Assembly (NCBI RefSeq): GCF_003265345.1
Contig: NZ_QFWW01000033.1
Span: 1-43,390, forward strand
Direction of reading: 5' to 3'
Length of the DNA stretch: 43,390 bases
Source: Lentzea terrae
GTDB taxonomy: Bacteria; Actinomycetota; Actinomycetes; Mycobacteriales; Pseudonocardiaceae
The notes under the pieces are model-generated. The model made no database searches, had not been told where the DNA came from, and saw only the letters and a program-made list of their open reading frames with translations. The position numbers were made by a program, and so were the translations under genes. Numbering within the stretch: the stretch's first letter is position 1; the number at the start of each line of letters is the position of its first letter. Shown one piece after another: positions 33,879 to 41,890 of this stretch.

Positions 33879-35152
33879 AGCTGGTCGTGGTCGGCGACTC
33901 GTTGCTGGACATCGACATGGAGGGCACGGTCAGCAGACTGTGCCCGGACGCGCCGGCACCCGTGCTGGACGTCTCCGCCGAGCACCCGCGGGCCGGTGGT
34001 GCGGCACTGGCGGCGACCATGGCGGCCCGCGACGGCGTGGACGTGACACTGGTCAGCGCGGTGTCGGAGGATTCGTCCGGTGAGCAGTTGCGGTCGCTCA
34101 TCGAGGTTCCGTGCGTGCTCGGCCGGGCTGCTGCCGTGCCGGTGAAGACGCGTCTGCGTTGTGCCGGCACTTCGTTGGCACGTGTGGATCGTGGCGGTGG
34201 CTCCGGGGCGCCGGAGGTCACCGACGACATGCTGGACGTGGTGCTGTCCGCGGACTTCGTGCTGGCGTCCGACTACGGACGAGGGATGCTCCGCGATGAA
34301 CGTCTCCGCTCGGTGCTGACGCGGGTTCCGGTGGTCTGGGATCCCCATCCGCGCGGCCCGGCACCGGTGCCAGGGGTGCGGCTGGTGACGCCGAACCTGC
34401 CGGAGGCCACCGCGTTCAGCGGCACGAGCGATCCGGACGACGCGGCGAGCAGGCTGTTATCGGTCTGGCAGGCGCGTGCGGTGGTGGTGACGCTGGGGTC
34501 CGAGGGCGCCTTGCTCCACTGTGGAGGGACGCCGGTCGCGGTGCCCGCACCTGCTGTTCCGGTGGCCGACCCGTGCGGTGCGGGGGACCGGTTCGCGGTG
34601 ACGGCAGCGGTTCGGCTGGCGCGCGGCGCTGCTCCGGACGACGCGGTGGCCGATGCCGTGGCCAGTGCGGCCGAGTTCTTGGCGCACGGCGGTGTTTCGG
34701 GCATGCGGGCACCGTCGCCGTCCACTGTGGATGAAGTGCGTCGGCGCGGCGGAACCGTCGTCGCCACTGGTGGGTGCTTCGACGTCCTGCACCCCGGGCA
34801 CGTGCGGATGCTGGCGGCCGCGCGGGCGTTGGGGGACTGCCTGGTGGTGTGTCTCAACTCCGACCTGTCGGTGCGGCGCTTGAAAGGCGAGGGACGACCG
34901 GTCAACGGCCAGGCCGAGCGCATCGAGGTGTTGCGCGCTTTGGCGTCGGTGGACGACGTGGTCGTTTTCGGCGAGGACACCCCGGAGAACGTGCTGGGGC
35001 GCCTGCGGCCGAACGTGTGGGTGAAGGGCGGCGACTACACCGCCGAACTGCTGCCGGAATCGTCGGTCGTGCGGCGCTGGGGCGGCCGGACCGTGGTCGT
35101 GCCGTACCACCGGGGACATTCGACGACCGAGATCCTGTCGAGGAGGACTTGA
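33875..35152 (+). CDS. hldE: HldE-like bifunctional heptose kinase/adenylyltransferase
   Basis: This is a 425-residue fusion. Residues 1-285 are a PfkB/ribokinase-type kinase with CPDAPAPVLDV, AGGAALAATMAAR and DPCGAGDRF (232-240, catalytic Asp at 238). Residues 290-425 are a nucleotidyltransferase with TGGCFDVLHPGHV (HxGH at 306-309), RRLKGEGRPVN, VWVKGGDY and HSTTEIL. It is slightly shorter than E. coli HldE (477), with the loss in the kinase half. It should phosphorylate heptose 7-phosphate at C1 and, after GmhB, add AMP to heptose 1-phosphate. GTG overlaps gmhA by four bases; the TGA shares a base with the next ATG. Confidence 0.92.
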   Translation: MKLVVVGDSLLDIDMEGTVSRLCPDAPAPVLDVSAEHPRAGGAALAATMAARDGVDVTLVSAVSEDSSGEQLRSLIEVPCVLGRAAAVPVKTRLRCAGTSLARVDRGGGSGAPEVTDDMLDVVLSADFVLASDYGRGMLRDERLRSVLTRVPVVWDPHPRGPAPVPGVRLVTPNLPEATAFSGTSDPDDAASRLLSVWQARAVVVTLGSEGALLHCGGTPVAVPAPAVPVADPCGAGDRFAVTAAVRLARGAAPDDAVADAVASAAEFLAHGGVSGMRAPSPSTVDEVRRRGGTVVATGGCFDVLHPGHVRMLAAARALGDCLVVCLNSDLSVRRLKGEGRPVNGQAERIEVLRALASVDDVVVFGEDTPENVLGRLRPNVWVKGGDYTAELLPESSVVRRWGGRTVVVPYHRGHSTTEILSRRT

Positions 35153-35823
35153 TGCTGGGGAACGTGCTGGTGACCGGTGGCGCGGGCGGGCTGGGTGCCG
35201 CCGTGGTCGACGCGGTGCGCGAGGCCGGGGGAACGCCGCTGGTGCTGGACAAGTCGGCACCTTCGATGGCCGACTTCGAGCTGGTCGACCTGGCGGACGG
35301 ACGGGCTGCCGAAGCGGCCGTGCGGACGCTGGCCGAACGGCACGGCGGCTTCAGCGGTGTCGTGACCGCGGCGGGGATCGACCGGTGCGGCACGCTCGCG
35401 GAGGTGCCGGCCGGGGAGTGGGAGAACGTCGTCAAGGTCAACCTGTTCGGCACGGCAGCGGTGGTGCGCGCGGCCCTGCCGTACCTGCGGAACGGGCGGG
35501 TGGTGACGGTCGCGTCCACGCTCGGGTTGCGGGCGGTCAGCGACGCGACGGCCTACTGCGCCTCGAAGTTCGGCGTTGTGGGCTTCACCCGCGCACTGGC
35601 TGCGGAGACCGCGGGGCGGGTCGGCGTGACGTTGGTGGTGCCGGGCGGGATGCGGACGAACTTCTTCGACGACCGGACCGAGCAGTACCGGCCGACCGAC
35701 CTGGAGAAGCTGAACCCGCCGGACCGGGTGGCGGCCGCGATCCTGTTCGCGCTGACCCAGCCCAAGGACTGCGAGCTGCGTGAGCTGGTGATCGCGCACA
35801 GCGAGGAACCGTCCTGGCCTTGA
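35152..35823 (+). CDS. short-chain dehydrogenase/reductase at the end of the heptose block
   Basis: This is a 223-residue classical SDR. It has VLVTGGAGGLGAAVV for cofactor binding, the NNAG position read as VTAAGIDR, the catalytic Ser in VTVASTLG, and AYCASKFGVVGFTRALAAE with Tyr and Lys. The C terminus (CELRELVIAHSEEPSWP) is like sugar or fatty-acyl SDRs of unknown role. ATG overlaps the HldE stop by one base and has AGGAGG upstream. It could modify the heptose (oxidation or reduction at C4 or C6), but it is not an HldD-type epimerase. Confidence 0.88.
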   Translation: MLGNVLVTGGAGGLGAAVVDAVREAGGTPLVLDKSAPSMADFELVDLADGRAAEAAVRTLAERHGGFSGVVTAAGIDRCGTLAEVPAGEWENVVKVNLFGTAAVVRAALPYLRNGRVVTVASTLGLRAVSDATAYCASKFGVVGFTRALAAETAGRVGVTLVVPGGMRTNFFDDRTEQYRPTDLEKLNPPDRVAAAILFALTQPKDCELRELVIAHSEEPSWP

Positions 35824-35864
35824 TTCCTTGATTCCAAACCACCTGTTCTGGGTATTAGTCCAGT

Positions 35865-36395
35865 GTGAACGGTGACGACGAGTTGGAGGAGCTGGACGAG
35901 GACTCGCTGCACAACAGCGAGGCGCTGCCTACGAGCCGGCCGAACGCGCTGGTGATCGGGGCCAGTGAGACCGCACGGGGTGGCGTGCTCTGGCTACCGG
36001 TCGCCGGCCTCCTCGCGTTGTGCGGCAGGAAGAAAACCGCGAAACGGGCGCTGACTGCGGCTGCGATCGCGATGCCGATCGGCCACCTGATCAGCGTGGT
36101 CGTCCACCGGCGCAGGCCGCCTGCCGCCAACATGCCCGCACGGCAGGCACTTCCCGAGCACCCCGACTCGTCGTCGTTCCCCTCCAAGCACGCGGTGACG
36201 GCTGCCGCGTTCGGCACCGCCACCGCGCTGGAAGACCGCAAAGCCGCTGTTTTCGTGACGCCGCTGGTGCTCCTCGTCGCCTACAGCCGGCTGCGCACCC
36301 GAGTGCACTGGCCCACCGATGTGCTGGGCGGCCTGGTGATCGGCGCACTGGTGGCGCTGGCTCAGGCGGGGATCGGCCGTTCCACCAAGGCCTGA
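35865..36395 (+). CDS. PAP2-family membrane phosphatase
   Basis: This is a 176-residue lipid phosphatase-like protein. The three phosphatase motifs are present: Lys/Arg-rich VHRRRPP, SSFPSKHAV with the catalytic His, and YSRLRTRVHWPTDVLGG with the second His. Four hydrophobic segments are visible (about 39-53, 63-80, 126-140, 155-168). The N-terminal 30 residues are acidic and cytoplasmic. Such enzymes recycle polyprenyl diphosphate or dephosphorylate phospholipids; placement 41 bases after the glycan locus fits carrier-lipid recycling, as an inference. Start is GTG. Its last 34 bases overlap the flavin reductase gene. Confidence 0.9.
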   Translation: MNGDDELEELDEDSLHNSEALPTSRPNALVIGASETARGGVLWLPVAGLLALCGRKKTAKRALTAAAIAMPIGHLISVVVHRRRPPAANMPARQALPEHPDSSSFPSKHAVTAAAFGTATALEDRKAAVFVTPLVLLVAYSRLRTRVHWPTDVLGGLVIGALVALAQAGIGRSTKA

Positions 36396-36958
36396 GCGAC
36401 GGCGTGGAGGTTGGCGGCCATCGTGCGGCCGGTGTTCTCCGACCACTCGTGACCCTCATCGGTGTCGGAATAGCTCGGGCCGGGGCCTGGGCCGCGGTTC
36501 CAGTACGTCCACGCCTGGCCGGGGATCGTGTAGCCGATGTCGCCGAGCCCGCCGGCGATCTCGCTGATCACGTGGTGCGCGCCGTCCTCGTTGCCGGTCA
36601 CCACGACGCCCGCGACCCGGTTGTACGCCACCGGGCGGTCCTCGTCGTCGGTCTCGGAGATCATCGCGTCCATCCGCTCCAGCGCCCGTTGCGCGAGCGA
36701 GGACGGGTGCCCGACCCACGTCGGCGTTGCGACCACCAGGATTTCGGCTTCCAGAAGTGAGGCGTGGATGCGCGGCCACTCGTCGCCCGGCCCGAGGTCA
36801 GTGGTGACGCCCGGCGGAATGTTGTGGTCCGCCAACCGGTACGTGGTGACCTCGACGTCCTTCTTGGTCAGCTCGTCGATCACGACCTGGGCGAGCAGGT
36901 CGGTGTTGGACTGGTCGGGCGACTTCTTCAGGGTGCAGTTGAGCACCACGGCACGCAT
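36362..36958 (-). CDS. flavodoxin-like NAD(P)H-dependent oxidoreductase
   Basis: This is a 198-residue FMN-binding protein of the NADPH-dependent FMN reductase type. It has AVVLNCTLKKSPDQSNTDLL for the phosphate loop, VATPTWVGHPSSLAQ for the flavin ring, VTGNEDGAHHVISEIAGGL, and a C-terminal YWNRGPGPGPSYSDTD. It is the last gene of an operon with an SDR and a P450, with a one-base overlap to the SDR. It might pass electrons to the P450 or act on the same substrate, which is an inference. ATG 36958 begins the flavodoxin fold. Confidence 0.9.
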   Translation of the reverse strand: MRAVVLNCTLKKSPDQSNTDLLAQVVIDELTKKDVEVTTYRLADHNIPPGVTTDLGPGDEWPRIHASLLEAEILVVATPTWVGHPSSLAQRALERMDAMISETDDEDRPVAYNRVAGVVVTGNEDGAHHVISEIAGGLGDIGYTIPGQAWTYWNRGPGPGPSYSDTDEGHEWSENTGRTMAANLHAVAQALVERPIPA

Positions 36959-37752
36959 CAGGGCTGCCTCCACTTCTCGTCGTCGAGCATTCCGCTGGCC
37001 TGCGGGCCCATCAGGGACATGCCGCCGTCGACGACGAACGACGCGCCCGTGACGTAGCTGGCGGCGGGGGTGGCGAGGAACGCGACCACGGCCGCGACCT
37101 CGTGGGCGTGACCGGGACGGCCGAGCGGCACGCCGGGCCGCGGCTGGGTGCGCGGGTCGACGTCCTCCTGGCCGGTCATCGGTGTCGAGATCTCGCCGGG
37201 TGCCACGGAGTTGACGGTGATGCCGTGCTCGGACAGTTCGAGCGCGAGCACCTCGGTCAGCGCGCCGAGCCCGGCCTTCGCGGCGCAGTAGGGCGCGGCG
37301 CCCACGCGCGGCAGGTGCTCGTGCACCGAGGTGATGTTGATGATCCGGCCACCGCGCCCGGCGGCGATCATCCGCTTGGCCGCGCGCTGACTGCACAAGA
37401 ACGCGCCGTCCAGGTCGACGGAGATCACCTCGCGCCAGGTGTCGAACGGCATGTCCACGACCTTCTGGCTGCTACCGGTGCCCGCGCAGTTCACCAGGAC
37501 GTCCACGCCGCCCAGTTCGTCGGCGAGCTCGTCGACCACGGCGGCCGCGGCGGGCAGGTCGGTGAGGTCGAGCTGCCGGACGGCACAGCGCGCGCCGGCC
37601 TCGCGCACCTGGTCAGCGGTTTTCGCGGCACCGTCGGCGTCCTCGTGATACGTGATGCCGACGTCGACGCCACCGCCCGCGAGCGCGACGGCGATCGCCT
37701 TGCCGATGCCCGAATCCGATCCTGTCACCACGGCGTAGAGAGGTGCGTTCAT
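36958..37752 (-). CDS. SDR-family oxidoreductase
   Basis: This is a 264-residue classical SDR. The cofactor motif is VVTGSDSGIGKAIAVAL. It also has LVNCAGTGSS, catalytic Ser in NITSVHEH, PYCAAKAGLGALTEVLALEL with Tyr and Lys, and a C-terminal VTGASFVVDGGMSLMGPQ, as in glucose dehydrogenase or 3-oxoacyl reductase relatives. The start overlaps the P450 stop by four bases. It probably works with the P450 and the flavin reductase on one unknown substrate. Confidence 0.92.
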   Translation of the reverse strand: MNAPLYAVVTGSDSGIGKAIAVALAGGGVDVGITYHEDADGAAKTADQVREAGARCAVRQLDLTDLPAAAAVVDELADELGGVDVLVNCAGTGSSQKVVDMPFDTWREVISVDLDGAFLCSQRAAKRMIAAGRGGRIINITSVHEHLPRVGAAPYCAAKAGLGALTEVLALELSEHGITVNSVAPGEISTPMTGQEDVDPRTQPRPGVPLGRPGHAHEVAAVVAFLATPAASYVTGASFVVDGGMSLMGPQASGMLDDEKWRQP

Positions 37753-38933
37753 GAAACCCGTGTACCCATCGGGGTCGCGTGCATGCGGAGCCCGAAGTGG
37801 TTCAGGGTCTTGGGCAGCGGGGCGCTGAGCGTCGGGAACGAGAGGTGTTCGCTGAGCGCGTCGAGCATCGCGCTGCCGGTGGCCAGCACGAGGTCACGGC
37901 CGGGGCACACGCCGGGGCCACCGCTGAACGGCACGATCGCCGGATCACGAGGCCGGTCCCAGATCTCCGGCGCGTACTCGTCCGCGTACGGCAGGCGGTC
38001 CTCGTCGCGGTGGAAGAACGGCGTGAACACGACGATCTCGGTGTTCGCCGGCAGCCAGGTGCCGTGCCAGCGAGTGGGTTTCGTGCTCTCCCGCAGGATG
38101 ACCGGCGTCGTCGGCCACAGCCGCGCGGACTCCAGGATGCCGTGCGTGCCGCGGGCGCCGATGGCCAGCGCGCGCATGGTGACGATGCCGGCCGCGTCGA
38201 ACGCGAACAGCCAGTGCGGCACCTGACCGGACAGGTCGTCCGGGTACGCCGCGAGGCTGCCTTCCTCCCGGCGCGCGAGGTGCTCGTCGAGCTTGCGCTG
38301 GAAGCGTTCCCGCAGGCCGCGCTGCTTCGGGTGGAGGAAGGCCCAGTTCGCGTTCTCCCGCAACGCCTTGAGGTCGTCGGTGAGCTGGTCGTCGTCGCGG
38401 GCGTGGTTGCCGAGCACGACCCTGCGCACGATCCGCCACCACGCCTGGCTGAAGGAGTCCCAGGTCAGCTCGCCGGTGCTCATGACGTGCCTGGTGAGCA
38501 GGTCGGCCTCGTCCCGCACGATCGCTTCGACCGGAACGTTCTCCGGCCGCAACGCCCGTTCGTTGAGCTCGCGCCGCCGTTCGCGGGCCTCGCCTTCGGA
38601 GATGAGCACGCCGTGCGGCTGGAAGTGCCTCAGCGCGGCCTTCTTCTCCTTGGTGGCCAGCGCGAACGGCTCCGGCGACTCGGTGAGCAGCCGGCCGACG
38701 TCGGCGGGGTCGACCAGGACGGCAACGCTGCGTCCGGTGATCCTGAGTCGCACGGGCTCTGGCCCGTACCGGTCGCGCAGATGCCGCATCGTGTCGATCG
38801 CGGTCGCGTCCGCCTGCAGCTTCTCGGAGAAGGCCATCACGCCCGGCCTGCGGACGATGACGCCCTTCGCGAGCGTGGGGAGCAGCACCGTCGCGAGCAC
38901 GCGCGTGGTGTCGAGTCGTGAAGAGATCGCCAT
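37749..38933 (-). CDS. cytochrome P450, apparently missing the J-helix region
   Basis: This is a 394-residue P450. The haem loop is VPFSGGPGVCPGRD with the ligand Cys343, the K-helix ExxR is ESAR (268-271), and the I-helix oxygen-binding motif is AAGIVT (247-252). Only 15 residues lie between the I-helix Thr and ExxR, against about 35 in typical bacterial P450s, so the J-helix section seems deleted in frame. No stop or frameshift is seen. The protein may be misfolded or unusual. It heads an operon with an SDR and a flavin reductase. A palindromic repeat lies just upstream. The substrate is unknown. Confidence 0.88.
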   Translation of the reverse strand: MAISSRLDTTRVLATVLLPTLAKGVIVRRPGVMAFSEKLQADATAIDTMRHLRDRYGPEPVRLRITGRSVAVLVDPADVGRLLTESPEPFALATKEKKAALRHFQPHGVLISEGEARERRRELNERALRPENVPVEAIVRDEADLLTRHVMSTGELTWDSFSQAWWRIVRRVVLGNHARDDDQLTDDLKALRENANWAFLHPKQRGLRERFQRKLDEHLARREEGSLAAYPDDLSGQVPHWLFAFDAAGIVTMRALAIGARGTHGILESARLWPTTPVILRESTKPTRWHGTWLPANTEIVVFTPFFHRDEDRLPYADEYAPEIWDRPRDPAIVPFSGGPGVCPGRDLVLATGSAMLDALSEHLSFPTLSAPLPKTLNHFGLRMHATPMGTRVS

Positions 38934-38950
38934 GAGGGTCGGCTACCCCG

Positions 38951-39056
38951 AGTGTTGTGGCCGCCAACCTTCACCGCGTGTTCGACGCTCAGCAGGGCAC
39001 CGCGAGATACCCGTCTGACCGCCGAACACGGGGCAAAGGCTGGCGGCCACAACACT
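38951..39056. repeat. 106-bp palindromic repeat, copy 2
   Basis: The element lies in the divergent gap between the P450 and the small Rho-N-like gene. Its outer 21 bases (AGTGTTGTGGCCGCCAACCTT at 38951-38971) pair with 39036-39056 at 20 of 21 positions. The pairing continues inward (GTGTTCG with CGAACAC, TCAG with CTGA) almost to the centre. Length and interior ACGCTCAGCAGGGC match the copy at 18467-18572. It may act as a bidirectional terminator-like hairpin or recombination site; no evidence decides. Confidence 0.85.
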
Positions 39057-39122
39057 TGCCAACTGCGTGTGAACCGCCCTGACCGGGGGTATTCGCGGTT
39101 CAGCTCGAACCAGGAGGTCGTG

Positions 39123-39449
39123 ATGCCAGCGGGATCGAACGCGAAACGTGAACGCCAGTACGAACACATCAAGGACTCCGCCCGCAGCCGTGGCGCCTCA
39201 CCCGAACGGGCGAAGGAGATCGCCGCGCGCACGGTCAACAAGAACCGCGCCCAGTCCGGCGAGTCCAAGACCGCGAGCAAGTCGTCCACGAACGACACGT
39301 CGCCGCAGAAGCGCGGCGGGCAGCGGTCGGGCACCAACAGGCCCAAGGGCCTGACCAAGGAGCAGCTCTACAACGAGGCCAAGAAGAAGAACATCAAGGG
39401 CCGCTCCACCATGACGAAGAAGGAGCTCGCCAACGCACTCGGACGCTGA
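39123..39449 (+). CDS. small basic stress-type protein with Rho-N-like tail
   Basis: This is a 108-residue, very basic protein. The N-terminal half (NAKRERQYEHIKDSARSRG, SPERAKEIAARTVNKNRA) resembles proteins often labelled plasmid stabilisation protein, a name with little functional support. A Ser/Lys-rich linker follows, and the last 30 residues (KEQLYNEAKKKNIKGRS, MTKKELANALGR) form a Rho-N/SAP-like helical unit that could bind nucleic acid. ATG has a strong AGGAGG site six bases upstream. It leads a three-gene operon with a membrane protein and a hemerythrin. Confidence 0.88.
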   Translation: MPAGSNAKRERQYEHIKDSARSRGASPERAKEIAARTVNKNRAQSGESKTASKSSTNDTSPQKRGGQRSGTNRPKGLTKEQLYNEAKKKNIKGRSTMTKKELANALGR

Positions 39450-39462
39450 GGTGGACCCAGAA

Positions 39463-40116
39463 ATGGACCGAGCTTCGGCGTTGACGATCCTCACCACCGA
39501 GCACTACACGCTGCAAATGGTGCGCACCGCGAACATCGCGGACGCGACCGGCCGCGCGGGACATCTGCTCACCACCATCTCCGCGTCGATGATCGCGCTC
39601 GGGTTCGTCGCCCAGGTCGTGCCGCCGCGGGTGCTGCTGACGCTCATGGTGGTGATCTGCGGCGGCCTGTTCCTGATCGGCCTCGCCACGCTGTTCCGCG
39701 CGGTCGAGCTGGTCATCGAGGACGTGCAGGCAGGCTTGGGGATCAACCGGATCCGGCACGTCTACGTCGACCTCGAACCGTCCACTCGGGACGTCTTCGT
39801 ACGGCAGCTGCACGACGACACGGCCGGCGTCGAGGCCGACGCCGGCCAGACCGGCTGGCGCAACGCGCGCCGGCCGAGGCTGATCGGCACCGCGCTGACC
39901 GTCGCCGGGTTCGTGAACCTCGTCAACGGACTCGTCGCGGGCACCATCGCTGGCGCGGCGGCCGGTCTGCTGAACGCGAGCCTGACGTGGTCGATCGTCA
40001 TCGGCGCGCTGGTGTCCGTGGCGGTGATCAGCGCGTTCGGCGTGGCGCTCGGCCGGATCGGACGACGCGGCGTCGCACCCATCGCCACGCGCTATCCGCG
40101 CAACCACCCGAACTGA
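39463..40116 (+). CDS. integral membrane protein of unknown function
   Basis: This is a 217-residue protein with four hydrophobic segments. A first pair near residues 31-75 is interrupted by a short VPPR loop, and a second pair near 143-195 is separated by a small Ala-rich turn. The region between pairs (GINRIRHVYVDLEP) is soluble and charged. I know no function; the layout recalls small DUF-type stress membrane proteins. ATG 39463 is chosen over GTG 39451 because GAGGTGG lies eight bases before the ATG, while the GTG has no site. It lies 13 bases after the Rho-N-like gene and 12 before the hemerythrin. Confidence 0.8.
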   Translation: MDRASALTILTTEHYTLQMVRTANIADATGRAGHLLTTISASMIALGFVAQVVPPRVLLTLMVVICGGLFLIGLATLFRAVELVIEDVQAGLGINRIRHVYVDLEPSTRDVFVRQLHDDTAGVEADAGQTGWRNARRPRLIGTALTVAGFVNLVNGLVAGTIAGAAAGLLNASLTWSIVIGALVSVAVISAFGVALGRIGRRGVAPIATRYPRNHPN

Positions 40117-40128
40117 AGGAGAACCACC

Positions 40129-40686
40129 GTGAAGTACGACGTCGTCGACCTGATCATGCAGGACCACCGCGAGGTCGAGCGCCTGTTCGCGGAGCTGAAG
40201 AACAACCCGGAGAAACGGCCGCTGCTGACCCCGGTCCTGTGCGGCCTGCTCGTCGCCCACAGCCGCGCCGAGGAGACCGAGGTCTACCCGGCGGCGAAGC
40301 AGGAGGCCGGCGAGTCCGACGAGGTCGAGCACAGCCAGGAGGAGCACGCCCAGGCCGAGCGCCTGCTGGCCGAGCTGCTCGACTGCGAGTACGACTCACC
40401 CGCCTACGACGCCAAGCTGCGCGAGGTCGTCGACGCGGTCACCCACCACGTCGAGGAAGAGGAGAAGACGGTGCTGCCGGGCATCAAGCGGCGGCTGAGC
40501 GAGGACCGCCGGCACGAGCTCGGCGCGAAGTTCGCGCACGTCCGGGCCGACCACCTCGGCGACATCCCCGGCCAGGCGAGCCGCGAGGAACTGCTCGCGC
40601 AGGCACGCAACCTCGGCCTGGAGGGTGCCACGTCGATGAGCAAGGCGGAGCTGCAGAAGGAGATGCAGAAGGCCGGCTCTAAGTAG
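40129..40686 (+). CDS. hemerythrin-domain protein with Rho-N-like tail
   Basis: This is a 185-residue protein. Residues 5-130 form a hemerythrin-type four-helix bundle with di-iron ligand candidates in MQDHREVERLF, AHSRAEETEVYP, EHSQEEHAQAERLL and THHVEEEEKTVLP. These proteins bind oxygen, nitric oxide or iron and are often stress-induced. The last 35 residues (REELLAQARNLGLEGAT, MSKAELQKEMQKAG) match the tails of the ChaB-like protein and the small basic protein. The GTG start has AAGGAG nine bases upstream. The 3' end overlaps the MFS gene by eight bases. Confidence 0.92.
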   Translation: MKYDVVDLIMQDHREVERLFAELKNNPEKRPLLTPVLCGLLVAHSRAEETEVYPAAKQEAGESDEVEHSQEEHAQAERLLAELLDCEYDSPAYDAKLREVVDAVTHHVEEEEKTVLPGIKRRLSEDRRHELGAKFAHVRADHLGDIPGQASREELLAQARNLGLEGATSMSKAELQKEMQKAGSK

Positions 40687-41890
40687 CCGACCGGAAGTCA
40701 CGGGACGACGGCACCAGCGCGGCCAGCGCGGGCGCGGCGAAGCAGACCACCGCGCAGACGCCCAGCACCGCGCTGGTGCCGAACTCCGCAATGGCAGGTG
40801 CGATCAGCGCCAGGCCGAGCGGTGCCAGCCCGTAGGACAGCAGGAAGTCCAAAGAGGACACCCGCGCGAGCTTCGCCGGCTCGACCTCGCGCTGCGTCGC
40901 GGTGAACCACGGCACGTTGAACAGGTCGAAGCCGAGCCCGGCGACCGCGTACACGACGATCAACACCAACGGGTGCACCGGCAGCAGCAGACACAGCGGC
41001 GCCAACCCGTACAGCGCCAGGCCGAACAGGCCGGTCCACCCGGTGGCGCGCGGGCGCCAGCGAGCCATCAGCGCGGCGCCGGCCAGTGCACCGAGGGTGA
41101 ATGCGGTGAGCGCACCTGCGAGCACCGCCTCTGTGCCGTAGCGGTCGCGGCTGACCAGGGGGAGCATCACGCTGGTCGCCGAGTAACCGGTGGCGATCAC
41201 CACCGACAGCGCGCCCAGCCCCGGCAGGAACCACGGGTGCCTGCGGGCCTCGCGCACGCCGTCCAGGAACTCGGCCACGAACCCCGCACCGCTCGGCGGC
41301 GCCGTCAGCCCGGAACCGGTCGGCGGCACCAGGGCCGCCACCAGCCACAGCGCGCCGATCGCCAGCAGCAGGTCCTGCGTGCTCAGCACCAGAGCGAGCA
41401 ACGCGGTCAGACCGGGCGCCACCAGCGTCGTCACCCGGATGGACATGGTCATGAACGCGTTGGCCTCCTGGCGTTGCCCGAGGCCGACCACCTCGGCGGT
41501 CAGCGCGGAGAACGCGGGACGGCACGCGCCCTGGCCCGCTCCCATCGCCGCGGCCGCGACGGCCGCGAGGACCAGCGAGTTGCCCACGAAGGCCGCGAGC
41601 ACCGGAGCGGCGATCGCGGACGTCATGCCGGACCACAGGACGACCCGGCGGCGGACGTAGCGGTCGGCCAGCACGCCGCTGATCGGGACCGCGGCGAGGA
41701 AACCAGCGGTGCGTGCGGCGAGCAGGATGCCGAGTTCCACCGCTGTCAGCGACCTCGACAGCACCGCGAGGCCCAGCACGAACGGGAGCGCCCAGGTCGC
41801 GATGCCCGACGCGGTGGTCGCCGTCCAGAGGCGGAGGAACTCGGTGCTGCGCAGCACTGAGGGGGTGCGCACTGCGGTGTCGTGGACCAC
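40679..41890 (-). CDS. MFS transporter
   Basis: This is a 403-residue major facilitator with about twelve hydrophobic segments. It shows LADRYVRRRVVLWSG, the loop 2-3 motif of drug exporters, the MGAGQGACRPAFSALTAEVV segment, and a pattern like actinobacterial efflux proteins of the enterobactin/drug type. The start is GTG 41890, with AAAGGA nine bases before; an extension to 42088 would cross the divergent NmrA gene and is rejected. The substrate is unknown. The divergent gap to the NmrA-like gene (169 bases) is GC rich, and I see no strong promoter or operator in it. Confidence 0.92.
   Translation of the reverse strand: MVHDTAVRTPSVLRSTEFLRLWTATTASGIATWALPFVLGLAVLSRSLTAVELGILLAARTAGFLAAVPISGVLADRYVRRRVVLWSGMTSAIAAPVLAAFVGNSLVLAAVAAAAMGAGQGACRPAFSALTAEVVGLGQRQEANAFMTMSIRVTTLVAPGLTALLALVLSTQDLLLAIGALWLVAALVPPTGSGLTAPPSGAGFVAEFLDGVREARRHPWFLPGLGALSVVIATGYSATSVMLPLVSRDRYGTEAVLAGALTAFTLGALAGAALMARWRPRATGWTGLFGLALYGLAPLCLLLPVHPLVLIVVYAVAGLGFDLFNVPWFTATQREVEPAKLARVSSLDFLLSYGLAPLGLALIAPAIAEFGTSAVLGVCAVVCFAAPALAALVPSSRDFRSAT

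Noticed and set aside
20272..35823. Reading the locus as a complete heptose-antibiotic (aminoglycoside- or septacidin-like) cluster
   Set aside because: No aminotransferase, scaffold-forming or resistance genes occur in the window, while several glycosyltransferases and a PAP2 phosphatase point to a surface glycan.
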